Positions 23,727 through 33,623 of a stretch of 64,000 nt of DNA are shown one piece after another. Every line of letters starts with the position of its first letter. The stretch's first letter is position 1. The notes under the pieces are model-generated. The model saw nothing but the letters and a program-made list of their open reading frames with translations. It did no database searches and was not told where the DNA came from. The translations under genes and the position numbers were made by a program. Source of the DNA: Microbacterium atlanticum (lineage in GTDB: Bacteria > Actinomycetota > Actinomycetes > Actinomycetales > Microbacteriaceae); the NCBI RefSeq assembly GCF_015277815.1, contig NZ_CP063813.1, positions 1,612,001 to 1,676,000 on the forward strand, read 5' to 3'.

Positions 23727-26323
23727 CAGGCCTCCTGCGGGGCGAGCTGGATCTCGGCGACCGCCACGCTGTCGGCGTCGAGGTACGAGATGTCGTCGAT
23801 GCGGCCTACCGCCTTGAGGTCGCCCTCGGCGAGCTCCAGTGCGGCGCGGGTCGCGGCGGGAGCGGCGATGACCGCCCGGGCGACCGGCGTCTTCTGCGAC
23901 GCCTTCGCCTCGGTCTTGGCCCGGCGGATGCCGATCAGCGCCTCGCTGACGGCGGCGAGGACGGCGGGGTCGCCCCACTCCTCGGCGGGGGCGACGGGCC
24001 ATTCGGCGTTGTGGACCGACCCCTCGTTGAACCATGACCACGCCTCCTCGGCGGCGAACGCCAGCACGGGCGCGAGCAGCCGGAGCAGCGCCGACATCGC
24101 CAGACGCAGCGCCAGCGCGGCGGAGGCCTGCCCGACATCGCTCTGGTTGTAGGCGCGCTCCTTGACGAGCTCGAGGTAGTCGTCGCAGAAGGTCCAGAAG
24201 AACGACTCCGTCACCTCGAGCGCGCGGGCGTGGTCGTAGCCGTCGAGCGCCTTCGTCGCCTCGCGCACGACGCCATGGAGGGTCGCGAGCATCGACGCGT
24301 CGAGGGCGTGCGTGACCTCGGCGCCCTCGGGAACCGGGAACGACAGCACGAACTTCGCCGCGTTCAGCACCTTGATCGCCAGGCGCCGGCCGATCTTGAT
24401 CTGCGTCGGGTTCTGGGGATCGAACGCGGCGTCCGTGCCCAGGCGGCTTGATGCGGCCCAATACCGCACCGCGTCGGAGCCGTGCTGGGCGAGGATGTCG
24501 GCGGGCGTGACGACGTTGCCCTTGGACTTCGACATCTTCTTGCGGTCGGGGTCGACGATGAAGCCCGAGATGGCGGCATCCGTCCAGGGCGCGCGATCGT
24601 CTTCCAGTGCGCTGCGCAGCAGGGTGGAGAACAGCCACGTCCGGATGATGTCCTGACCTTGCGGCCGCACATCGAACGGGGCCACCAGGTTCCACAGCTC
24701 GGGGTCGCGTTCCCAGCCGCCCGCCAGCTGCGGTGTGAGCGACGAGGTCGCCCACGTGTCGAAGATGTCGGTCTCGCCGTCGAAGCCGCCCGGCACGCCG
24801 CGCTGCTCCTCGGTGTAGCCCGGCGGCACGTCGGTGGAGGGGTCGACCGGCAGCGATGAGTGGTCGGGCGTCAGCACGCGGCCGTAGTCCCGCTCGCCGT
24901 TCTCGTCCAGCGCGTACCACACCGGGATCGGCACGCCGAAGAACCGCTGGCGCGACACCAGCCAGTCGCCGGTGAGGCCGTTGGTCCAGTTCTCGAAACG
25001 GACGCGCATGAAATCCGGATGCCACGACATCTGCTTGCCGAGGGCGATGAGCTTCTCGCGCAGCGCCTCGTCGCGCGCGCCGTTGCGGATGTACCACTGG
25101 CGCGTCGAGACGATCTCCATCGGGCGGTCGCCCTTCTCGTAGAACTTCACCACGTGGGAGAACGGCTTCGGATCGCCGACGAGCTCGCCCGAGTCGCGGA
25201 GGAGCTCGACCACGCGCTTCTTCGCGCTGAACACCGTCTTGCCGGCGAGCTCCGCGTACGCCGACCGACCGGCATCCGACACGACCGCCTCGGGCGCGTC
25301 CGCCAGGACACGGCCGTCGAGACCCAGGATCGTGCGGTTGGGCAGGCTCAACTCGCGCCACCACACGATGTCGGTCACATCGCCGAAGGTGCAGATCATC
25401 GCGATGCCCGAACCCTTGTCGGGCTGCGCCAGCGGGTGAGCCAGCACCGGGACCTCGACTTCGAACAGCGGCGTGCGCACCGTCGTTCCGAACAGCGGCT
25501 GGTAGCGCTCGTCGTCGGGATGGGCGACCAGCGCCACGCACGCGGGGAGGAGCTCCGGGCGGGTGGTCTCGATGTGGACGTCGCCCGATCCGTCGGTGCG
25601 GTGGAAGGCGACCCGGTGATAGGCGGCGGGCTGCTCTCGCTCTTCGAGCTCCGCCTGCGCGATCGCGGTGCGGAAGTCGATGTCCCACATCGTCGGTGCG
25701 AGGTCCTGGTAGGCCTCGCCGCGCTCGAGGTTGCGCAGGAACGCCCGCTGGCTCGTGCGGATCGTGTCGTCGGAGATGGTGCGATAGGTCTGGGTCCAGT
25801 CGACGCTGAGGCCCAGCTGACGGAAGAGCGCCTCGAAGTGCTTCTCGTCCTCCACGGTGAGGCGCTCGCACAGCTCGATGAAGTTGCGCCGGCTGATCGG
25901 CACCTGGTCGGCTGCGCGGCTGGACTTGTTGTCGCCCCCCTCGAAGGGCGGGGTGAAGGCGGGGTCGTACGGCAGCGACGGGTCGCAGCGCACGCCGTAG
26001 TAGTTCTGCACGCGCCGCTCGGTGGGCAGGCCGTTGTCGTCCCAGCCCATGGGGTAGAACACGGTCTTGCCGCGCATTCGCTCGTAGCGCACCTTCAGAT
26101 CGGTGTGCGTGAACGAGAACACGTGCCCGATGTGGAGACTTCCCGAAGCGGTGGGCGGGGGCGTGTCGACCGAGTACACGCCGTCACGGCCGACCTCGGC
26201 CGCACGGTTGCGGTCGAAGAGGTAGGTGCCTTGCTCCGACCAGGCGGCATCCCACTTCTGCTCGAGTCCCTCCAGAGCGGGCTTGTCGGGAATGTGTCCC
26301 TGCGCGGGGCGGGCGTCGGTCAT
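23726..26323 (-). CDS. valS: Valyl-tRNA synthetase
   Basis: 865 residues. Class I enzyme charging tRNA-Val. The HIGH motif is at 64-67 (SGSLHIGHVF) and KMSKS at about 596 (KKMSKSKGN). The CP1 editing domain lies between (for example TTRPELLPACVALVAHPDD). The C-terminal tRNA-binding and coiled-coil region is shorter than in the longest bacterial ValRS, as in the actinobacterial type. The GAGGAG site 5 bases before the ATG fixes the start. The leader is about 57 bases from a TAGAAT box, with no T-box sequence. Confidence 0.97.
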   Translation of the reverse strand: MTDARPAQGHIPDKPALEGLEQKWDAAWSEQGTYLFDRNRAAEVGRDGVYSVDTPPPTASGSLHIGHVFSFTHTDLKVRYERMRGKTVFYPMGWDDNGLPTERRVQNYYGVRCDPSLPYDPAFTPPFEGGDNKSSRAADQVPISRRNFIELCERLTVEDEKHFEALFRQLGLSVDWTQTYRTISDDTIRTSQRAFLRNLERGEAYQDLAPTMWDIDFRTAIAQAELEEREQPAAYHRVAFHRTDGSGDVHIETTRPELLPACVALVAHPDDERYQPLFGTTVRTPLFEVEVPVLAHPLAQPDKGSGIAMICTFGDVTDIVWWRELSLPNRTILGLDGRVLADAPEAVVSDAGRSAYAELAGKTVFSAKKRVVELLRDSGELVGDPKPFSHVVKFYEKGDRPMEIVSTRQWYIRNGARDEALREKLIALGKQMSWHPDFMRVRFENWTNGLTGDWLVSRQRFFGVPIPVWYALDENGERDYGRVLTPDHSSLPVDPSTDVPPGYTEEQRGVPGGFDGETDIFDTWATSSLTPQLAGGWERDPELWNLVAPFDVRPQGQDIIRTWLFSTLLRSALEDDRAPWTDAAISGFIVDPDRKKMSKSKGNVVTPADILAQHGSDAVRYWAASSRLGTDAAFDPQNPTQIKIGRRLAIKVLNAAKFVLSFPVPEGAEVTHALDASMLATLHGVVREATKALDGYDHARALEVTESFFWTFCDDYLELVKERAYNQSDVGQASAALALRLAMSALLRLLAPVLAFAAEEAWSWFNEGSVHNAEWPVAPAEEWGDPAVLAAVSEALIGIRRAKTEAKASQKTPVARAVIAAPAATRAALELAEGDLKAVGRIDDISYLDADSVAVAEIQLAPQEA

Positions 26324-26386
26324 GGCGGCTCCTCGAGCGATATATGCGGCACTGTGTGAGCGTGCCTGAGTGTGAGATGTCGCTCG

Positions 26387-26392
26387 ATTCTA
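26387..26392 (-). promoter_or_regulatory. -10 box TAGAAT of valS
   Basis: TAGAAT on the minus strand about 64 bases before the valS ATG; expected start near 26380. No T-box or obvious attenuator in the short leader. Confidence 0.5.
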
Positions 26393-26476
26393 GCCCGCGC
26401 GCGTGCGGGGCGCCGCCCGGCGTCTCCAGGACCCCGGCGTGCGATTCCGCTCACGATCGCCCCGGGGACGGGGACC

Positions 26477-26482
26477 TATGGT
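26477..26482 (+). promoter_or_regulatory. -10 box TATGGT, leaderless start of the large membrane protein
   Basis: TATGGT ends 6 nt before the ATG at 26489. Confidence 0.5.
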
Positions 26483-26488
26483 GATGGC

Positions 26489-28489
26489 ATGGCCACAGAC
26501 TCCGATCTCCGCCATCGGAAGCGGCGTTCGCGCCCGCGTGCGGTCCTCGTCGCGGTCGCCGCGGGGATCGCCGTGTTCCTCCTGCTCGTCGGTGTGCAGC
26601 GCTTGGGCATCGTCGGCGGCTGGCCGCTGGTCGTGATCGGCGTCATCGCCGTCCTCGCCTTGCCTCTCTCGCGCGAGCTAGGTCGACGCGTGCTCTTCAT
26701 CGGGTGCATGGCGGTGGGGTTCGCGCCGCTGATCTTCTGGCTGCCGTTTCCTCAGGTGGGGGTGACTCGGTACGGCGCGTCCACCGCTTTGGTGATCGCG
26801 GTACTGACAGCCTGTGTGGTCGGGGGGACAGTTCGAGCGCGCGACCTCGTGCCTCGTCTTCGTGGCACCGACGCGGTCGCCGCGGCGGGCACGGTGTTCG
26901 CTGCCTGGTGCGTGGCGCCGCTGCTGACCGTCGGAGACGGACACACCGCGCTGCGGATGATGCGAAGCGGCTGGGACTACGCGGCGCACTTCGACATGGT
27001 CCAGATGATCCGGCGAAGCGGCTCACTCCTCTCGCTCACGGCGGGGCCGCCCTTCGAGGGGTTCGCCTACCGCGACTACCCCAAGGGATTCCATGCGGCT
27101 GTGGCAGTCCTGATGGAACTGACGCTGGGAGGCGATCTCGCGGCCCCGGGGGAGGAGCTGGTCGGCTTCGCGCAGGCGACGGCTGTGGTGAGCGTGCTCG
27201 TCGTCGCCGTGCTGCTCGCCGGCGTCGTCTCGATTCCGAGCATCCGCCGCCACACCCTGGTCGCGGTGCCCCTCGTCGCGCTCGTGACAGTCGCGTTCAC
27301 CCTGGGCCCTGCGGGCGGCACGCTGGTCTTCGCGGGTTTCCCCAACTTCCTCGTCGCCGTCGCACTGCTGGCGTGCGTCCCGGTCATCGTCATCTGCCTG
27401 GAGCGTGTGACGCCGATTGCACCGGCGCTCGCGCTGTCCGCGGCGCTCGTGGGCGTCGCCCACAATTGGGCGCTGCTGCTGGTCCCGGCGGTCGGAGCGC
27501 TGGTCGGCGTGCTCATTCCTGCGAGGCGCGGCCGCTGGCCACGATCCTCCCGGGAATGGATGTCACTGGCGGGGGTCGCGGCCGTCACCTTGCTCGGGGT
27601 CGCGCTCGCGTGGTTCACCCTGCAAAGTGCGCCCGGCGGAAAGGCGGTGTCCCATCTGCTCATCGACGGCGGCTTCATCGGCGGCTCGCGCTCCGAGATG
27701 CTGCTGGCTCCCGTCGTCGCGGTCCTCGGGGCGATCGCGCTCTGGTGGCGATCTCGACATCGCGACCGGTGCGGGTCGTCCGAGGCCATGCGGACTGCAG
27801 CCTTAGGTCTCCTGCCGTTGACCGGGCTTGCCCTTCTCGCCGCCCTCGCGGCCTATCAGGTCGCTTCGGTGGGCCAGCTGGGCTACTACTTCTACAAGTA
27901 CGGCGCCGCCGTCCAGCTGTCTTCGATCGTCCTGATCGCGGTGACGACCGGCGTCCTCGTCAGCGTCGAGCGACGGCGCCGCACGTCGCGCACCAGTCTG
28001 GTCGTCGCCGCGGTCGGTCTCACGTGCCTGCTGCTGGTCTACTCCGGCGTCGTGAACGTGGTCGCTGAGGGGGTCGCCCTGCGAACTCCGGCCGCCGTCG
28101 AGAGCCGTGCGGCGTGGCAGCGCATGTCGGACGGACCGACGCCATCAGAGCCCGAATCATCGCCCGTCGAGCTGCAGGCAGCGGCTGCGGTGACGGATGC
28201 CGCTCAGCACATCTTCGTGCCGGCGGACCTCGACGGATCCACACAGCCGCGGTTGACCAACCAGTGGATGTTCGCGCTCGTCGGGCAGTGGACGGACGCG
28301 GGCTACCGCATCGTCGATGAGCTGTGGGGCGATAGCGTCCCCGTCGAGGATCGCCCACGCACTCCGGCCGAGGCCGCTGGGCGCATCCACGCGGCCGACC
28401 CCGATGTCGTGATCGTCGTGCCGCCGCACATCCACGACTCGCTGAGGTCGGATCCCCGGCTCTCGGAGGCGACGATCACCACCTGGTGA
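26489..28489 (+). CDS. Large polytopic membrane protein of unknown function (GT-C/DUF6541-like)
   Basis: 666 residues with a basic N-terminus and about 12-13 predicted membrane helices up to about residue 530. A soluble C-terminal part of about 130 residues follows (QHIFVPADLDGSTQPRLTNQW ... DPDVVIVVPPHIHDSL). The loop after helix 4 or 5 (SGWDYAAHFDMVQMIRRSG, then YRDYPKGFHAA) looks like the acidic first extracellular loop of GT-C glycosyltransferases. The overall pattern resembles DUF6541 proteins, but this is from memory. The start is set by a leaderless -10; the long upstream frame is rejected. It may act on envelope glycans. Confidence 0.7.
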   Translation: MATDSDLRHRKRRSRPRAVLVAVAAGIAVFLLLVGVQRLGIVGGWPLVVIGVIAVLALPLSRELGRRVLFIGCMAVGFAPLIFWLPFPQVGVTRYGASTALVIAVLTACVVGGTVRARDLVPRLRGTDAVAAAGTVFAAWCVAPLLTVGDGHTALRMMRSGWDYAAHFDMVQMIRRSGSLLSLTAGPPFEGFAYRDYPKGFHAAVAVLMELTLGGDLAAPGEELVGFAQATAVVSVLVVAVLLAGVVSIPSIRRHTLVAVPLVALVTVAFTLGPAGGTLVFAGFPNFLVAVALLACVPVIVICLERVTPIAPALALSAALVGVAHNWALLLVPAVGALVGVLIPARRGRWPRSSREWMSLAGVAAVTLLGVALAWFTLQSAPGGKAVSHLLIDGGFIGGSRSEMLLAPVVAVLGAIALWWRSRHRDRCGSSEAMRTAALGLLPLTGLALLAALAAYQVASVGQLGYYFYKYGAAVQLSSIVLIAVTTGVLVSVERRRRTSRTSLVVAAVGLTCLLLVYSGVVNVVAEGVALRTPAAVESRAAWQRMSDGPTPSEPESSPVELQAAAAVTDAAQHIFVPADLDGSTQPRLTNQWMFALVGQWTDAGYRIVDELWGDSVPVEDRPRTPAEAAGRIHAADPDVVIVVPPHIHDSLRSDPRLSEATITTW

Positions 28490-28561
28490 TGCGGCCGTCC
28501 CGGGATCACGAGGTGCTCCGCGCGCGCGGCGGGGCGGGGCATCCGCTCTCGTCAGCTGCGG

Positions 28562-29917
28562 TCAGGCGTTGGCGGTGACGCTCTCGGGCTCGGTCGCGAG
28601 CTCCGGCTCGGGGCGGCGCCGCGAAGCGAGGAAGGCCGACACGAGCGTCACGGCCGACATGATCGCCAGGATCACGCCGGGGTGCCACCATGCGTACCCC
28701 GTGGCCTCGCCGAGGGTGAGAGTGAGGTACGGGACGAATCCGCTGAGGGTCGCAGCCAGCGCATACGCGAACGACAGTGCCGAATAGCGGAAGTGGTCGG
28801 GGAAGAGGTCGTTCATCAGCCCCCCCAGCGCCGCCCACGCCATCGTCGGCAGGATGCCGCCGACGATCATCGTCCCGACGAGGATCGGGAAGGTCGCGAA
28901 CTGCAGCAGGAAGTACATCGGGAAGGTGATGAGGAGCGTGCCGAGCGCCCCCCACACCACGACGTTCGCCGAACCGACGCGGGTCGCCCACGCGCCGAAC
29001 AGCGGGATCGTGACGAGCTGCAGGAGGCCGCCGACGGTGGTCGCGATCAGAAGATCCTGGAAGCTGAACCCGAGCTGCTCGACGCCGTAGTTCACCGTGT
29101 AGGTGTTCATGAGCGAATACGAGCCGATGCCCAGCAGGGCGGCCCCGATCGCGATCGCCATCGCGGCGGGGCGCTGGACGAACATCGTCACGAAGGGGAT
29201 CCGGTCGCGGCGCCCCTCGGCGACGAGACCCTCGAACACGGGGGTCTCCGAGATCGACCAGCGCAGGTACAGCGAGACGAGCAGGAGCGGCAGCGCCAGC
29301 AGGAACGGGATCCGCCATCCCCACTCGGCGATCTGCTCGGGCGGCAGCACGGCCGTGAGGACGATGAACACGGTCGCCGACAGGATCGAGCCCACCGGCG
29401 ACCCCAGCTGCGGGACCGCGGCGTAGAAGGCGCGCTTGACCGGCCCGGAGTTCTCCGTGGCGATCAGGATGGAGCCGCCCCACTCGCCGCCCAGCGACAG
29501 CCCCTGCACGATGCGCAACAGGATGAGCAGGATCGCGCCGAGCCATCCGGCCTGCGCGTAGGTGGGCAGCAGGCCGATGAGGCCCGTCGCCACGCCCATG
29601 ATCGCGACGGTCCACAGCAGCGTCGCGCGGCGACCCACGCGATCGCCCATATAGCCGAAGATGATCGCGCCGATCGGGCGCACGACGAACGCCAGCGCGA
29701 TGGTGAGGAACGCGGCGCTCGTGGCACCGAACTGCCCCAGCGGGTCGAAGAACAACGGCCCGACGAAGAACGCCGAGAAGTAGGCGAAGAGGTAGAAGTC
29801 GAACGACTCGAGCGAGGTGCCGACCATCGACGCCCACGCGACGCGGCGCGTCGGCGAGGTGTCGGCGGGACGGGACGAGGCGGATGCAGCGGCGGTCACG
29901 GACGTCAATCTTGGCAC
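28562..29917 (-). CDS. MFS transporter of the metabolite:proton symporter (MHS) type
   Basis: About 451 residues from the farthest GTG. Twelve helices; the motifs VGTSLESFDFYLFAYFSAFF, RPIGAIIFGYMGDRVGRRATL and GLSLGGEWGGSILIATEN are those of the ProP/ShiA/KgtP group, which import organic acids, shikimate or osmolytes with protons. The substrate is not predictable. The start is uncertain: an internal GTG at 29899 has an AAGATT box 7 nt upstream and would give a leaderless product six residues shorter. The farthest GTG has no visible initiation signal. Confidence 0.9.
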   Translation of the reverse strand: MPRLTSVTAAASASSRPADTSPTRRVAWASMVGTSLESFDFYLFAYFSAFFVGPLFFDPLGQFGATSAAFLTIALAFVVRPIGAIIFGYMGDRVGRRATLLWTVAIMGVATGLIGLLPTYAQAGWLGAILLILLRIVQGLSLGGEWGGSILIATENSGPVKRAFYAAVPQLGSPVGSILSATVFIVLTAVLPPEQIAEWGWRIPFLLALPLLLVSLYLRWSISETPVFEGLVAEGRRDRIPFVTMFVQRPAAMAIAIGAALLGIGSYSLMNTYTVNYGVEQLGFSFQDLLIATTVGGLLQLVTIPLFGAWATRVGSANVVVWGALGTLLITFPMYFLLQFATFPILVGTMIVGGILPTMAWAALGGLMNDLFPDHFRYSALSFAYALAATLSGFVPYLTLTLGEATGYAWWHPGVILAIMSAVTLVSAFLASRRRPEPELATEPESVTANA

Positions 29918-29969
29918 GAGTCCAGAAACCGCGAGCGTGGCCGCCGCATTCCCCCTTGCGGCGCCACGG

Positions 29970-29975
29970 TAGAAT
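29970..29975 (+). promoter_or_regulatory. -10 box TAGAAT of the ileS T-box transcript
   Basis: TAGAAT about 230 bases before the ileS ATG; transcription start expected near 29982, just before the T-box stem I. Confidence 0.6.
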
Positions 29976-29981
29976 CATCGG

Positions 29982-30206
29982 ACCAGCGCAGATCCGGCCA
30001 TCACCGGGGAGCTCTCGGAAGAACAGGACGCCACGGCGTGGCATCCCCAGTAGAACCGGGCGGGGCAGGCCCGTCACAGCCGCAGTGAGAGGGGTCGGAT
30101 GCCTCAGCCGAGGCATCCGGCAATGCAGGGTGGTACCGCGGTCGGTCTGGTCTCCAGACGGGTCGTCCCCGCAGGAAGCACGCGAGCGAGCACCTGCGAG
30201 AGACCA
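29982..30206 (+). promoter_or_regulatory. T-box riboswitch leader of ileS (Ile, ATC specifier)
   Basis: A compact stem I presents the specifier ATC (30000-30002) between CCGG-type arms. A 9-bp hairpin (30097-30118, loop AGCC) is in the stem III position. The T-box sequence AATGCAGGGTGGTACCGCG follows at 30122-30140, containing TGGTACCGCG that pairs with the uncharged tRNA-Ile acceptor end. Downstream lie a GTCTGG/CCAGAC hairpin (30145-30159) and a GCAGG/CCTGC pair close to the start codon, with no terminator plus T tract. This fits a translational T-box in which uncharged tRNA-Ile frees the ribosome binding region. Confidence 0.9.
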
Positions 30207-33200
30207 ATGACCTATCCCCGCCCCTCCGCCTTCGGACCCGCGGCCGACGCGTCAGCGCGCCCGGCCACCGGAGTCAGTCCCGTCGTCCCGAGTCCTCGCT
30301 TCCCCGACATCGAGCGTGAGACGCTGGCGTTCTGGGAGGCCGATCAGACCTTCCGGGCGTCCATCGACCAGCGCGAGGGGGCCGACGAGTGGGTCTTCTA
30401 CGACGGCCCGCCGTTCGCCAACGGGCTGCCGCACTACGGTCACCTCCTCACCGGCTACGCGAAGGACCTCTTCCCGCGCTTCCAGACCATGCGCGGCAAG
30501 CGCGTCGACCGCGTCTTCGGGTGGGACACCCACGGCCTCCCCGCCGAGCTCGAGGCGATGAAGCAGCTCGGCATCACCGAGAAGAGCGAGATCGAGGCGA
30601 TGGGCATCGCCGCGTTCAACGCCAAGGCGCGAGAGTCGGTGCTGGCCTACACGCGCGAGTGGGAGGACTACGTCACCCGTCAGGCGCGTTGGGTCGACTT
30701 CGAGCGCGGCTACAAGACGCTCGACTCGTCGTACATGGAATCGGTGCTCTGGGCGTTCAAGACGCTCCACGACAAGGGTCTCGCCTACGAGGGCTATCGC
30801 GTGCTGCCCTACTGCTGGCGCGACGAGACGCCGTTGTCGGCGCACGAGCTGCGCATGGACGACGACGTCTACAAGATGCGTCAGGACCCCTCGGTGACGG
30901 TCACCTTCCCGCTGGTCGGGACGAAGGCCGAGGCGCTGGGGCTCACCGGCGTGCGCGCTCTCGCCTGGACGACGACACCGTGGACGCTGCCCACCAACCT
31001 CGCCCTCGCTGTCGGCCCCGAGATCCGGTACGTCGTCGTGCCGGGTGGGCCGAACGGCGCCGCCGACGTGCACCGCGGCCCGGACGGTCAGGCGGACGAG
31101 GCCGAGGAGGCGTACGCGCACCGCTACCTTCTGGCCGAGGCGCTGCTCGGCGGCTATGCGAAGGACCTCGGCTACGACTCCGCCGAGGCGGCGCGCGAAG
31201 CCGTCGTCCAGACGGTGCTCGGGACCGAGCTCGAGAACGTCGCGTACGACCGGCTGTTCGACTACTACGCGGATGCCGCGACGTGGGGCACCCAGAGCGC
31301 GTGGCGCATCCTCGTCGACGACTACGTCACCACCGGCGACGGCACGGGCATCGTCCACCAGGCACCGGCGTTCGGTGAGGACGACCAGCGCATCACCGAG
31401 GCGGCCGGCATCCCGCTCATCATGAGCCTCGACGACGGCGGACGGTTCCTGCCGCAGGTCACCGACGTGGCCGGCGAGCTGTGGATGGACGCGAACCGCC
31501 CGCTCATCCGCCTGCTGCGTCAGGAGGGCCGCCTCCTGCGCGAGGCGAGCTACGAGCACTCGTACCCGCACTGCTGGCGCTGCCGCAACCCCCTCATCTA
31601 CCGCGCGGTGTCGAGCTGGTTCGTGCGGGTGACCGCCATCAAGGACCGCCTGCTCGCGGGCAACGAGCAGATCACGTGGGTGCCCGAGAACGTCAAGCAC
31701 GGGCAGTTCGGCAAGTGGCTGGACGGCGCGCGCGACTGGTCGATCAGTCGCAACCGCTACTGGGGGTCCCCGATCCCGGTGTGGAAGAGCGACGACCCCG
31801 AGCACCCGCGCGTCGACGTCTACGGGTCGCTCGAGGAGCTCGAGCGGGACTTCGGCCGCCTGCCCCGCAACGCCGAGGGCGAGGTGGACCTGCACCGCCC
31901 GTTCATCGACGACCTGACCCGGCCCAACCCGGACGACGCGACCGGCAAGAGCACCATGCGCCGGATCGAGGACGTCTTCGACGTCTGGTTCGACTCCGGC
32001 TCCATGCCGTACGCGCAGGTTCACTACCCCTTCGAGAACCAGCAGTGGTTCGACGAGCACTCGCCGGCGGATTTCATCGTCGAGTACATCGGGCAGACGC
32101 GCGGCTGGTTCTACGTCATGCATGTGCTTTCGACCGCGCTCTTCGACCGACCCGCCTTCATCGGGGTGTCGTGCCACGGCATCGTGCTGGGCAGCGACGG
32201 CTTGAAGATGTCCAAGTCGCTGCAGAACTACCCCGATGTGAGCGAGGTGTTCGAGCGCGACGGGTCGGATGCGATGCGGTGGTTCCTGATGGCCAGCCCG
32301 GTGCTGCGCGGCGGCAACCTCATCGTCACCGAGGAGGGCATCCGCGCAGGCGTCCGCGAGTTCCTCCTGCCGCTGTGGAACGCGTGGTACTTCTTCGCGA
32401 CCTACGCCAACGCCGCCGGTGGTGCGGGCGGCGAAGGTTACGAGGCGTCGTGGCGTACCGACTCGACAGACGTGCTGGATCGCTACATCCTCGCGCTCAC
32501 GGGCGATCTGGTGCGCGACGTCGCGGCCGATCTGGAGGCGCTGGACTCGACGCTCGCGGCGGCCAAGCTGCGCGACTTCGCGGAGGCGCTGACCAACTGG
32601 TACATCCGCCGCTCCCGCGACAGGTTCTGGCTGGGCGTCACCGACGACCCGAAGAGCCGCGAAGCCTTCGACACGCTGTACACCGTGCTCGAGACGCTCA
32701 CGCGCGTGGCCGCGCCGCTCATCCCGCTGGTATCCGAGAAGGTCTGGCAGGGGCTCACCGGCGGACGCAGCGTGCACCTGCAGGATTGGCCCGATGCCAC
32801 GGCGTTCCCCGTGGCCGATGACATCCGCGCCGCCATGGACGCCGTGCGCGAGGCATCCAGCGTCGCCAACGCGCTGCGCAAGAAGGAGGGCCGCCGGGTG
32901 CGCCTGCCGCTTCCCACGCTGACCGTCGCGGTCCCGGATGCCGCCTCCCTCGCGCAGTTCGAGGGCATCCTGCGCGACGAGCTCAACGTCAAGACGGTTC
33001 AGCTGATCGAGCTCGGCGACGAGGTGTCGGAGCGATTCGGCATCAGCAAGCGGCTGTCCGTCAACGCCCGCGCCGCCGGCCCGCGCCTGGGCAAGCAGGT
33101 GCAGCACGTGATCGCCGGTGCGAAGGCGGGTGTCTGGGAGGAGCGCGACGGCGTCGTGGTCGTCGACGGCATCGCCCTCGAGCCGGGCGAGTACGAGCTC

Positions 33201-33623
33201 ACCCTCGAGGCGGGCGGGGTCCAGGAGGGAACGGCGATCGCGCTGCTCGCGGGGGAGGGGTTCGTGCTGCTCGACACGACGACCACGCCCGCCCTCGAGG
33301 CCGAAGGGCTGGCCCGCGACGTCATCCGCGCGGTGCAGGACTCGCGCAAGGCCGCCGGCTTCGACGTCAGCGACCGCATCCACCTGAGGCTCCTCTTCGA
33401 TGATGCGGCGGACGGCGAGGCGGTGGCCGCTGCCTTCGACGCGGCAGATGTCGCGGGGGAGACGCTCGCCGTCGGCTACGCCGTGACGACCGGGGCGAGC
33501 GAGCTCGTCGCGTCGCGCGACGGCGAGGCCCCGATCGAGTACGAGGCGGTGTTCGACGCCGGCACCTACGCCAACCGCGGCGCCTTCACGGTGTCGGTGG
33601 GCCGGACGGAGGTGCCGGCATGA
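30207..33623 (+). CDS. ileS: Isoleucyl-tRNA synthetase
   Basis: 1138 residues, the long IleRS type with extended C-terminus. Class I motifs: HYGH (about 76-79, in [12 protein letters not shown]) and KMSKS (about 666, [14 protein letters not shown]); the editing domain includes [14 protein letters not shown]. It charges tRNA-Ile. The ATG at 30207 follows the T-box leader; the weak GAGA site is in keeping with translational control. The open frame back to 30099 runs inside the T-box and is rejected. folC begins in the overlapping ATGA. Confidence 0.97.
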   Translation: MTYPRPSAFGPAADASARPATGVSPVVPSPRFPDIERETLAFWEADQTFRASIDQREGADEWVFYDGPPFANGLPHYGHLLTGYAKDLFPRFQTMRGKRVDRVFGWDTHGLPAELEAMKQLGITEKSEIEAMGIAAFNAKARESVLAYTREWEDYVTRQARWVDFERGYKTLDSSYMESVLWAFKTLHDKGLAYEGYRVLPYCWRDETPLSAHELRMDDDVYKMRQDPSVTVTFPLVGTKAEALGLTGVRALAWTTTPWTLPTNLALAVGPEIRYVVVPGGPNGAADVHRGPDGQADEAEEAYAHRYLLAEALLGGYAKDLGYDSAEAAREAVVQTVLGTELENVAYDRLFDYYADAATWGTQSAWRILVDDYVTTGDGTGIVHQAPAFGEDDQRITEAAGIPLIMSLDDGGRFLPQVTDVAGELWMDANRPLIRLLRQEGRLLREASYEHSYPHCWRCRNPLIYRAVSSWFVRVTAIKDRLLAGNEQITWVPENVKHGQFGKWLDGARDWSISRNRYWGSPIPVWKSDDPEHPRVDVYGSLEELERDFGRLPRNAEGEVDLHRPFIDDLTRPNPDDATGKSTMRRIEDVFDVWFDSGSMPYAQVHYPFENQQWFDEHSPADFIVEYIGQTRGWFYVMHVLSTALFDRPAFIGVSCHGIVLGSDGLKMSKSLQNYPDVSEVFERDGSDAMRWFLMASPVLRGGNLIVTEEGIRAGVREFLLPLWNAWYFFATYANAAGGAGGEGYEASWRTDSTDVLDRYILALTGDLVRDVAADLEALDSTLAAAKLRDFAEALTNWYIRRSRDRFWLGVTDDPKSREAFDTLYTVLETLTRVAAPLIPLVSEKVWQGLTGGRSVHLQDWPDATAFPVADDIRAAMDAVREASSVANALRKKEGRRVRLPLPTLTVAVPDAASLAQFEGILRDELNVKTVQLIELGDEVSERFGISKRLSVNARAAGPRLGKQVQHVIAGAKAGVWEERDGVVVVDGIALEPGEYELTLEAGGVQEGTAIALLAGEGFVLLDTTTTPALEAEGLARDVIRAVQDSRKAAGFDVSDRIHLRLLFDDAADGEAVAAAFDAADVAGETLAVGYAVTTGASELVASRDGEAPIEYEAVFDAGTYANRGAFTVSVGRTEVPA

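Noticed and set aside
24860-26359. 499-residue frame antisense to valS
   Set aside because: Shadow frame; composition follows the complement of valS codons.
26324-26400. Possible T-box in front of valS
   Set aside because: The leader is under 60 bases and has no T-box sequence or specifier structure.
28490-28561. Terminator between the large membrane protein and the MHS transporter
   Set aside because: GC-rich palindromic fragments are present but no clear stem of useful length could be drawn.
30252-33383. 1043-residue frame antisense to ileS
   Set aside because: Antisense shadow of a recognised synthetase; no motifs.
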